From Uranotaenia lowii (taxonomy: Eukaryota; Arthropoda; Insecta; Diptera; Culicidae): a stretch of 64,000 nt of DNA. Of this stretch, positions 22,901-31,839 are shown one piece after another. Made by a program: the position numbers and the translations under genes. The notes beneath the pieces are model-generated. The model was not told where the DNA came from. It did no database searches and saw only the letters and a program-made list of their open reading frames with translations. Positions within the stretch are counted from its first letter, which is position 1. Every line of letters starts with the position of its first letter. The stretch is from contig NW_026598545.1 in the NCBI RefSeq assembly GCF_029784155.1, positions 1 through 64,000 on the forward strand, in the 5' to 3' direction.

Positions 22901-23183
22901 GTTGAAACTAATCGAAGCAGTTCCAGTTCGGCAGGAGGATTCGTTTCGACTTGGTAGAAATTGATCGAAGTCAATTGGAAAGCGACTGGCGATCAACTGT
23001 CAATCCATTTCCACTTGTTTCGACCTATTTCGACTGAACTTCATTGAACAGATTTTTACTGAGTCAAAAATTCCCGACTTTTTGAAAAAATTCCCGGCTT
23101 TTTCCCGCTTTTTTCCCGTTGGATTTCAAATCCCGTCTTTTTCCCGCTTTTCCCGTTTTTCCCGGATGGGTGGCCACCCTGGT

Positions 23184-24431
23184 TATGCCATTTTTTTTCT
23201 CTTCTTCAGATTTAAGCAAGACGTATGTAAGTAAGTAACCGTATGAGGAAAAAAAGAGATGAATTTATCAAAATATACACGGAAAACAAATCAAAATGGA
23301 TTGAGAATAATCAAAAATTGTTGAAAACGTTGCGTTAGGGTTCTGAGTATTGTAGATGGAGTACACTCTCAGGTTTTCTGTCTGCTTATTTCTAGTTCCC
23401 TATTGTTCCTGAGAATTTTGTTGTCGAAAGGATGCTGACCTGGCTCTAAAAATGCTCTGTGGAAGTGAATTTTACTATTTGGAAGTATTTTTAGGTGTTT
23501 AGGAATTTTTTACAGGAGTTACTCTTGTATTAAATGAGCAATTTTCTCGGGTTCAATAGCGTATTGGAATCACTTTCGTACTTCAAGATGAAGCCGAACT
23601 GATAGTCTGAATTGAGGAAAATGACCAAAGAAACATTCGAAAGCAAAGTGTCACCTGAACACCTTTGAAAAAAATTAGAATTAAAAGAATATTTAGTTTT
23701 TTAGTTAAATTTGGCCGATTTTCCATCGACGAAACCATCGAAACGTTTAATTCGTCCAAACCCACCCTAGTGCCGAGGGGTGTTGTTTTTGGAATTGTTG
23801 CTTCACTGTAGGGGCGGCAAAAGAGGTTATGCCATTCCACTCACTCTCCGTTCATACAACAGCACAAACGTTGCTGCAGAGGTTCGCGCCGTTCATCCTC
23901 CCTTTCCACGCACCAGGCATATGTATAACCGAGAAAATAGAGGTATACTCGATTACGGTTAGTAATCGATAGACTGACCCAAGTGCCAAGGTTGCGGAAG
24001 GTAGCTCTGGAAATGTTGTTGTAAAATTATTTAAAAAAAATACAATGAGTCATGATACAGATGCTCAATGGGAGATTCCCATATAAGTTAATGGAAAAAA
24101 AAAACAAATATTATATTCGTTTTTTAACAATTTGACGATTATTTCAGCTAGTTATGATAGCACCCTTCTTGACATAAAGGATGTTCGAATTTTAAGCAAA
24201 CAATTGTAAACACAAAGAACGAGTTTGGTTCCTTAAAGAATCAAGGTATAAAGCCGTTTCAAATAAAGAATTTACAAAAAAAGAGTGTTCAAAACGTGGT
24301 CAACTTAAATTAGCCATATTTTTAATTCCAAACTTTCATATAAAAAATCTTAACACCCCTCATTTTGTATGTTGTGAGTGTGTAGAATGATGATTCTTTA
24401 TGGTTTTGACATTGCATCTTAAGTTATCAGA
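23184..24431. other. AT-rich sequence, no gene seen
   Basis: Nothing coding was recognised. A retroposon 3'-end copy (24192-24282) is listed separately. Confidence 0.45.
24192..24282 (+). repeat. Dispersed retroposon 3' end, copy 1
   Basis: AAGCAAACAATTGTAAACA, a middle part with CCTTAAAGAA, and GCCGTTTCAAATAAAG followed by an A run match the block at 55902-56008 in order. AATAAA followed by A-rich sequence suggests the 3' end of a retroposed transcript or LINE. Confidence 0.6.
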
Positions 24432-24775
24432 ATGGCGTCAAAGCAGGAGGAGCTACGAATCAAAAGTTTGTACATGCGTCGTGAAAATCCAAACTACACG
24501 CAGGCAAAATCAGCAAAATCGTTGAATGTGGCCAAATCAACCGTCGTCAATGTGATAACAGTGTTCGGGGAAAGTTTGTCGATAACTAGGAAGCCTGGAT
24601 CTGGGGGAAATCGAGAGCCGGAACTCCCAGTGACTCCCAGTGGGAGCCGCAGTGACGAGCAGAGAAGTGGCTAGCGCTTTCAAGCGCAATTCCAACCTCT
24701 CCGTTCGAGATGTCGCAAATAAAGTGCGAACACGAAATGATCGCGACACCGAAAATGCCATGCCAATTTTCTTAC
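24432..24775 (+). pseudogene. Mariner transposase, N-terminal DNA-binding part
   Basis: Begins MASKQEELRIKSLYMRREN and continues NYTQAKSAKSLNVAKSTVVN, a helix-turn-helix pattern, then SITRKPGSGGNRE, the linker typical of these transposases. A frameshift near 24640 leads to FKRNSNLSVRDVANKV, the second helix-turn-helix unit. The frame then ends, and a minus-strand mariner fragment begins. No catalytic domain follows on this strand. Confidence 0.8.
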
Positions 24776-24839
24776 AATGTTTAGAATCAAACCAAAATTT
24801 TAGGGTAGTTTCATACATATATTTACTTCAAAAAACCAA

Positions 24840-25530
24840 AAATAAGTTAACCGATGGAGTTTTGAGTGTAAAATTGAACGCATTTTCGCTTGATGCCCTC
24901 CATCAAAGTCTTTACAGTGTCATCCGGTACCAGTTTCTCAGTTTTTTTTCTATTTTCTTAACATGTCTCTCTCGTCTTTGACTGTCTTCTTGCTCTTCCG
25001 AAGTTCCCGCTTCATTATTGCCCAGTACTGCTCCAGTTCATGTCCTTTGGAATAGATGTAGATCTCGCCATTTACTGTGCCCTTTGTCACGGAAGGCTCA
25101 CTCCTCAGTTCGCAAGAGCAGATGGCCTGCCAAACGAGATATTCCGACATTTTCTTCTTCGTAAATTTGTCGTCCACATCGAACTTGCTCTTGTCGGTGA
25201 AAGACTTTAACCCCAGAATTTGCTTAGAATCGGCTTTTATATAAGTTTTGTCGTCCATCACACAGCAGCCATTTTTTGTCAGAAACTTCTCGTAGAGCTT
25301 CCGTAATCGAGTTTTAGCCGTCGATTGTTGCCGCTCAACGCGGTTTGGGAAGTTCTGTACCTTGTATGTATGTAGTCCAGCTCTCTTTTTTGCATTCTGG
25401 ACGTAGCTCTACGACATGCCGATCTTTTTAGCCAAATCACGGCTTGAGACGTTGGGATTTGCTTTAATCATCTGCTGCACTTTTTCTTCTCTCCTGTTTT
25501 TTCTCCGGTCCCGGTTTTCATACAGCTCAT
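24840..25530 (-). pseudogene. Mariner transposase, catalytic part on the opposite strand
   Basis: Reading the minus strand: MIKANPNVSSRDLAKKIGMS, a stop, HTYKVQNFPNRVERQQSTAK, LRKLYEKFLTKNGC, then MMDDKTYIKADSKQILG with the first Asp, LVWQAICSCELRSEP and TKGTVNGEIYIYSKG directly joined to ELEQYWAIMKRELRK with the Glu. About 70 residues, including the second catalytic Asp, are deleted between these last two. The C-terminus TVKTLMEGIKRKCVQFYTQ ends near 24850. It faces the N-terminal piece at 24432-24775, so the two cannot be one collinear gene. Confidence 0.85.
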
Positions 25531-25559
25531 TTGCCGTGGTCTCCGCTGCTGGAACCGCT

Positions 25560-27040
25560 TCAATACTGATCCTAAAAACCATCGGCCTAGAGACACCTGA
25601 TCTGAATAAGATCCTTGATCTTAGGACGTTTGAGTTAAACACTTTCGAATCAAGAACCTTGGCCTGAAGATTCTCGACCACTTTAGGGATCCATTGATCT
25701 AAATATCTTTTACACTCTTTTATATGACGACCCTGGCCAAAGAATATTTGTGCTTAAGAGCATCAGCTTTAAGACCCTTGACCTAAAGAACCTTGGCCTG
25801 AAGGTCCTTAACCTAAAAACGCTTGACCTCTTGGCTTAATGATTTAATTGGAAGTCTATAGACACTTGTCCTGAGGAGACCAACAAAATCCTCGTCCTAT
25901 AACTCTCGGCCTAAAATCATCCACCCAAAGATCCTCAATTGAAAGTCCCTGAACCTAAAAACATCGGCCTAGGGACACTTGATCTCAAAAAGCCCCTCAA
26001 TCTAAGGACGTTATAGTTGAAGACTCTCGAATCAAGAACCTTGGGCCTGAAGTTGCTCGACCACTTTAGCGATCCAATGATCTAAATATCTTTCATATCT
26101 TTCATACTCCTTTAGCTGAAGACCCTTGGTCTAAGAACCTTCAACCGTTGCCTTATATTTTGTGCTTAAGAGCATCAGTCTAAAGACTCTATACCTGCAG
26201 CCTCTTAGCCAAAAGAACCTTGGCCTGAAGGTCTTCAGCCCAAAGACCCTTGACCTCTCGGCTTGAAGACTTGTTGTTGAAGGTCTGAAGATGCCTGTCC
26301 TGAAGACTCTCAGAAGACCCTCATCGTTTAACCCTCGTCCTAAAACCATCGAGCCTAGGATCCTAGATCGAAAGACCCTGAACCTTAAAACCATCGACCA
26401 AGACCTTGAACCTAACCCTAAGGATCCGTCCAAAATATTCTAAATTTTCTTCATACTCCTTTAACGATCCATTTTTCTAAATATCTTTGATTTCTTTCAA
26501 AAACCTTCAGCTGAAGACCCTTGGCCTGTTTAATATTTTTCGTACTTTAGAGCATAAAGATCCTTGACCAAATAATCCTCGATCTAAAGACTTTGAACCT
26601 GCAAACTCGTAATCTAAAAAGCCTTGGCCTGAAGGTCTTCGGCCTGAAGGAACGTGGCCTGAAGGTTCTCGGCCTGAAGATAAACGATCTAAAGACCCTC
26701 GGTTCGAAAATGCTCTGCGTAAATTCCTGGGACTTAAGAACCTCGATCTAAGGACACTACGACTTGTTTTTCGACCCAAATATCCTTGATCTTAAAGCTC
26801 TCAGCCTCAAACACTCGACTTAGAGATTCTTGTCCTAAAGTCCCTCAATCTAAAGACTCTCGGCTTAGAGATTCTTGGCCTGAAGACCAAGACCTGAAGA
26901 TTCGCGTCAAAGGACCTTTGCCTAAATTGTCTCGACTTTGTCCTGTAGACTATCGATCTGAGGTCTTTCGCTTCGAGGGCACTCAGCTTGAGGCACTTTG
27001 TCATGAAGACCCTCTACTTAAAGACCCTTTCGGCTGGAGA
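25560..27040. repeat. Decayed array with 15-bp period and ~0.39-kb higher order
   Basis: Consecutive 15-mers are variants of GGCCTGAAG(G/A)(T/C)C(T/C)TC, for example at 26635-26700: GGCCTGAAGGTCTTC, GGCCTGAAGGAACGT, GGCCTGAAGGTTCTC. On the minus strand a 15-bp unit reads as five residues such as VFRSR, ILGSM, VFRPR, PSGRR. A longer period is marked by GATCCATTGATCTAAATATC and its variants at 25688, 26071 and 26466. Open frames occur on both strands but are short and interrupted. It is either a minisatellite of 15-bp units that later amplified in blocks, or a relic of a sequence coding for pentapeptide repeats. I cannot decide. Confidence 0.75.
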
Positions 27041-27689
27041 GATACACTACATTTGACTACTATCATCCTCACCATCCAGCGTACACATCTGAAGGTAACA
27101 TCAGTCAGTCCTACCACTCTGGTAAAAACTTCCTAAATCGTTACCAAACCTACACAATCGCTTGCTTACTGCAGCTGGCCAAGTCAATCAGTGAGTCAGT
27201 CAGTCAATCGATCAGTTGGTTAAGAACGGCTAAACGCCTAGAACTTGGAAAACTTGCCAATATTTCCCCCCGTTTCGTTTTCACTGTTCTAAGCGGCAAC
27301 AGAGCCAAAACTAGATCAGAGCCTTGTGCTCGATGCACAAACCTCGTTACACGTTGTTGTTGCCGAATGCCAGCAGGGTTGTTGCTGCTGCTTGCTCTGC
27401 CAGAACGGGCAAATGTGAACGATCAATCCATCAATCAGTTGCTTGGTGTTGCAATCAATGTCGGGTTTTCGAGGCGCTTACCCAGGTGGTACTTTAGTTA
27501 TCTTTTCTTAATTGTGAAGTTTAACAAATTTACGGTTTAATAATGAATGTTCAACATTTTTCCCAACTGCATGCCGGTGCGAATAAGAAAAAAACAGGTA
27601 TTTCGAAAGAATTTGTTCCCTCGACTCGCGTTGGTTCACCTTCATTTTCGTTGAATCAAAAAACACGACTTTGAGAATGACAGCTTGTA
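27041..27689. other. No gene seen; short (CAGT)n-like patch
   Basis: CAGTGAGTCAGTCAGTCAATC lies at about 27189. A GC-richer stretch at 27290-27480 has no recognisable coding content. Confidence 0.4.
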
Positions 27690-29380
27690 AACAATACACA
27701 TCAATGAGAAAGTGTGCAAAATTTGGGAAATCGCAACGATAAGCAAAACCTTATGGCAAAACAAGATCTCGGAAGCTGTACAAGACATTGAGCTTGAGCT
27801 TGAGCTTAGATAAACCGTACATTTCAGTAGTTACTACTCCGTGATTGACAAGAACCATCAAAATTGTACATTAGATCCAAATAAATGGGGCTTAGAATTA
27901 GCTTACCATTTTCTGTGTACACGTTTCGAAGGCTCCTTATCTTATATGGTCAATAACGGCGCCGGTCACGTCCTCACGGTTCATCGGGGAAAGAGAAGGA
28001 TTATTAGTTCGACTTTCGTTGCTACTACAGACCGAATACACCTCTAAATCTCCACGGTCGTCACAGGAAGGGTGATTTGTTAGTGGGGAAGGTAAATAAG
28101 AACTGGATTCCCTTTGGGAAGGGATGTGATCAAAGCAAAGTTAAATATTTAATGATCGTCGCGTCGCACACTATCGAGTACATCGCATTTTTATTTAGAG
28201 CAAATACGTCCTAACGTGGCATTTTCATACACGTACAATGTACTTAGCACCGGTGCAACTCACCGAATTTTGTCACGCGTTTCAAACGAGAAGAGTAAGA
28301 ACGATCTAACGAGCAATAACGTTCTAACGCATTATGCAAACGGGAAGAGAAAGAGAAATAAAAAAAAACGCATCCGATCGCGCCTCACTCGCCTGATATA
28401 CTCCTCCTAAGCAACATGGCACAATATCTCACTCTTTTCATGGCACAATATCAACATCACTATTGTCAATTGTCAACACAAATTCTACTTATGCGAGTCA
28501 CTTTTAATATGGGCTCAATTTAATAGTTTGCATGGGTCCTCATGGCTCAGATAATAAAAAAATATACTTATCTTAGTGCGGCCAACTAGTTCGGATATTT
28601 TTTCGAGAACAGAAATCGAGGCAGCGAGGACAATCCTGATCCAAATCATTCAGATATCCCTTTTATGCAACTTTGTTTTCATTCCGTCTGCCGTCGACGA
28701 ATCAGTACAGTTGACATTTTTACACCCAAGGCGTTACGGTTCACTTCCCACAATCATATATTCGTAACGCCTTTTTTTGCACATGAAATATTTGGCAGCA
28801 CAATTTTCACATGCGTGAGGAACAACATAGAAATGGAACGCCGAAAAACACCCTGGTTCCGTCACATTAAAATCACTTTTTTCCACCAATTTCACACAAA
28901 TCAAACAGGCACTTCAACTGGAGCTGAAAACAATCACATTTCGCTACAACGCCACATATTCGGTCAAATTTGAGATACTTCCACACAACTGATCAAAAAG
29001 AACTTTTTACAAGCAGAGTTGCCAAATCCTCCATCTCGGAAGCTGTAAAAGACATTGTTGACAAAGTTTGATTGCATGGTAGTGGACGACGAATCCTCCG
29101 CCAAGGCAGACTTCAGACAGCTTCCTGGACAACAGCATTATACCGCAACCAGCATATTAAACTAACAAAGTTTGCCAAGAAATTTCTCGTTTGACAAGCT
29201 ATCTGTACCTGTGGTTCTGCATCTGTGGCTTATCAAGAAACATGACTTGTCTGTGCTGTTTTGGCTGGATTTGGCATCCTGCCATTATGGAAAAAAGGCC
29301 ATGAAGTGGTATGCCGCTAACAACATTTAGGTTGTGCCCAAGGATAAGAACCGTCCCAACACACCAGAAGTTCTCACTTT
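27690..29380 (+). pseudogene. Mariner transposase relic interrupted by a 1.24-kb insert
   Basis: Before the insert (27690-27790) the plus strand reads VQNLGNRNDKQNLMAKQD, matching the linker before the catalytic domain. After it (29033-29380) come LLTKFDCMVVDDES with the first Asp, FRQLPGQQ, FWLDLASCHYGKKAMKWYAA with the second Asp (L replaces the P of the usual WPDL), and PKDKNRPNTPEV, where similarity stops just before the expected Glu. Stops and shifts are present in both parts. This is a further mariner lineage, distinct in wording from the copies at 14701-16000 and 17160-18010. Confidence 0.78.
27791..29032. mobile_element. Insertion in mariner relic, flanked by a 25-bp duplication
   Basis: The 25-mer starting ATCTCGGAAGCTGTA occurs at 27766-27790 and 29033-29057 with a single mismatch. 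The insert begins AGCTTGAGCTTGAGCTTAG and includes AACGGCGCCGGTCACGTCC (27955-27973), features of a dispersed repeat seen also at 41093-41530 and 58405-58770. It has no coding frame of note. The duplication length is more typical of target-primed retroposition than of DNA transposons. Part of the insert (after about 28100) may be unrelated. Confidence 0.6.
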
Positions 29381-30741
29381 TCCAAATTTGGTCCGTCTGA
29401 TCTCTTTTTTTTTTGGTGAAACGATACATTCAAATTTATTTTTTCTCTTTGTCTATTTTTGTTGCAATACTGACATTTTGTATTCTTGTACATCGTTAAT
29501 GTTTTTCAGAGTATGTTCAAATTCCAAGGTACTTCGATGGGCAGTTTTCTGTTCAAACAGTTTAAACATTCTTCATGTTTTTGAGTAACACCACGCGTTT
29601 GTGCCATTTTTACGGTTTATTGCGGCAAATCGTTCAAGCACCGTTTGTTGCTGCTTTTGCTGCCAGTGTGCCCGGGCTTGCCTACACTTATTTTCGAAGC
29701 TGGCCTTCTTTTTCGCTCTCTACCTACCAGTTTACGAGACTCGAAGAATGATTAGGGTGTTGGCACCCATTGTAAATGAGCTTATCATAAATTCCAGAAA
29801 TGTTTTCATAGGATTTGACCTATTTGACAGTAAAACTTGAACAGATCTTTAAGAAATCAAAACTTGAGGAAAAATTCACGAAACACTTTTTTAACATTCA
29901 CAAAATCATTCCCACTACCCCACTTCCTCTAAACGACAGCAGAAAGAAGGAAGAATTGAAGGCGGAATATACTTCAACATGCCATTCAGCAGTGCTGCCA
30001 ATGTGTTTTCATCATCGTATGAGCTCACCGAACTCCTAGTCGGAGAAATACACAACCATCTGCACCAGTAAACTAAAGGTATACAGGAGACCTACCACCT
30101 AAGCTAAGGTCTTGAAACTTGAATGTTGATATCTTTCCACAATTTTCCAGCTCGCCCAATGCCACAGGGCAGAAGGCACCATTATTGTGGATCATAATGC
30201 GTCTCCATCCGAAAGAGGGCGGTTGTGTGTTTTTCCTTTTTTCCTCCTCTAGTGGGAAGATTCTGGCTCAAAGTTTCGTTTGTTTTTCCGTTCTCAGTCA
30301 GTCCTGCATGCCGGCTTCCTGGTGTGGTCAGCAAATATTCGAAGGATACTACTTTACTCCCTTGCTAGAATGTCCGGCCACGTCAAGGATAGAGGCAAAT
30401 AATGCATGATTTGAGACGACCTTAGCAGCACGTTAGCTTGAACTAGGTACTACTTATTTGTGATGCTTTTTTGTTTTTGCGCCAACGCAACGCGGGGAAA
30501 ATAGAAAAACTGGAAAGGTTATTTTCCACTAGCAAATAATGATAAAGATAAAAAAAATCTCTTGAATCCATCCGATGATTAGGTTCTATGACTACGCCTC
30601 CAAAAAAGTTTTAACTTGAATAAATCAAGCAATAAAATAATGGCCAAACTAACCTTCTGGGAATGCGATTTAGATATGAACAACTTTTTTAAGTTCCTGA
30701 AATAAATCTTTTTTTTTCTTTCAATTTCCCATTATTGACGG
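29381..30741. other. No gene seen
   Basis: Mixed AT-rich sequence with short open frames on the plus strand (29334-29588, 29601-29840, 30119-30409), hydrophobic or basic and without recognisable domains. Confidence 0.4.
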
Positions 30742-30870
30742 GGTCCGCCAATAGCTTAGTCGACAGAGTTCAAGTCAACCGAGCCGAAAGATGTCTGAGT
30801 TCGAGCCCAACAGTATTCCTTAACGCAGTTGCACCGCATAGGTTTTCCAAAAACTGTTCGCCGAATGGAT
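30742..30870 (+). mobile_element. tRNA-derived SINE, third copy (old)
   Basis: AATAGCTTAGTCGACAGAG aligns with the A-box region, TGAGTTCGAGCCCAA with the B box, and TAGGTTTTCCAAAAACTGTTC with the shared body of the copies at 2541 and 5877. The 3' part is missing, replaced by unrelated AT-rich sequence. More diverged than the other two. Confidence 0.7.
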
Positions 30871-30889
30871 CCTTCTTTTACGGTTGACC

Positions 30890-31839
30890 CGAACTGTACC
30901 TTCCTAATGTGATATCTCAGGAACGGTAGAAGCTAGATACATCAAATTTTCTGACTTTTCCTGGAATGAAAAGCTTTTAATTTTTTTTCATTTTTAGATT
31001 TTTATAAAAAATGGTTACAAGAGTCCAATTAGCCAGGACAATTAGCCGGGTATGGTCTTATAGACGCGGATTACTGTTTTTGATATAAAATCAAAACTAC
31101 TGAACCAAAAAACTTTTTCACTATAAATTAATCTTTTATTTAACCCTAATCCACTCTTGAGTGTTAATATGACACTATTGAAAGTTTGGCGGCTTGTAAC
31201 TTTATTCGGGGACCCTCAACGAATTCTTGAAATCTTTAATTTTGTATCATTACTTTTTTTCTGAACGCACCCTGGAAGCCCAGGAAAAAAAAATCCCTAA
31301 TCAGGCCTTGAGTGTCAATTTGACACTCCTCGCTTTGAACTGCTATAACTCTCTTGTTTTTCAATCGATTTTTAATAAATTTATAGTTTTGGAAACCTTG
31401 TAAATTAACTTAAATGTAACTCAAATATGTTTTCAGACATTAATCACATACAACACTTCAGTTTTCCATTATCCAAAGTCTAAAAAAAAATCCGGAAAAA
31501 ACAAAAAGACTGTAGATTGTAAAAAGACTGTAGATCAGCTACGGAATGCTAAAAAAATTCACTTAGTGTCCAGAAAAGCTGAAGTTTGAAGCTATACATT
31601 GCACAAAAGGATATATTTTTTTGAAATTTTTAATGATCATGACCACAAAATATGTAAAACAATGGGTCAAACCCATACTTTTTAATCAATAAACCGTCAA
31701 AATTGTTTAACACCAGATAAATTGTGAAAAGATGAATCAACAGTTGACGTAATTTGGCATACTTATGCATTATTATATTGATACAATACGAAACAAAGAA
31801 TTGAGGACAGATTTTCTAAGTCAACTGTTTTCCAAACGT
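30890..31839. repeat. AT-rich sequence with duplicated palindromic motif
   Basis: CTTGAGTGTTAATATGACACT (31155-31175) recurs as CTTGAGTGTCAATTTGACACT (31307-31327). The second holds the perfect palindrome AGTGTCAATTTGACACT. Both are followed by text on a loss of symmetry and then AT-rich sequence. No gene was seen up to the start of the 9-bp satellite. Confidence 0.5.

Larger units (their letters stand above)
19953..23183 (-). mobile_element. hAT-like DNA transposon, degenerate, with a nested element
   Basis: The ends are GGTGGCCACTC on the left and, inverted, CAGGGTGGCCACC on the right. Both are followed by several TTTTTCCCG/TTCCCGG words within about 120 bp of the end, probably repeated transposase-contact sites. 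GTTATG abuts both ends (19947-19952 and 23184-23189), consistent with a decayed 8-bp hAT duplication. Transposase remnants lie on the minus strand. An unrelated inverted-repeat element occupies 21005-21920. The hAT assignment rests on ends plus weak protein pattern and is moderate. Confidence 0.65.

Noticed and set aside
26131..26779. A real pentapeptide-repeat protein gene
   Set aside because: The frames are short, broken several times, and the pattern only loosely resembles the known fold. Kept as a finding about the array instead.
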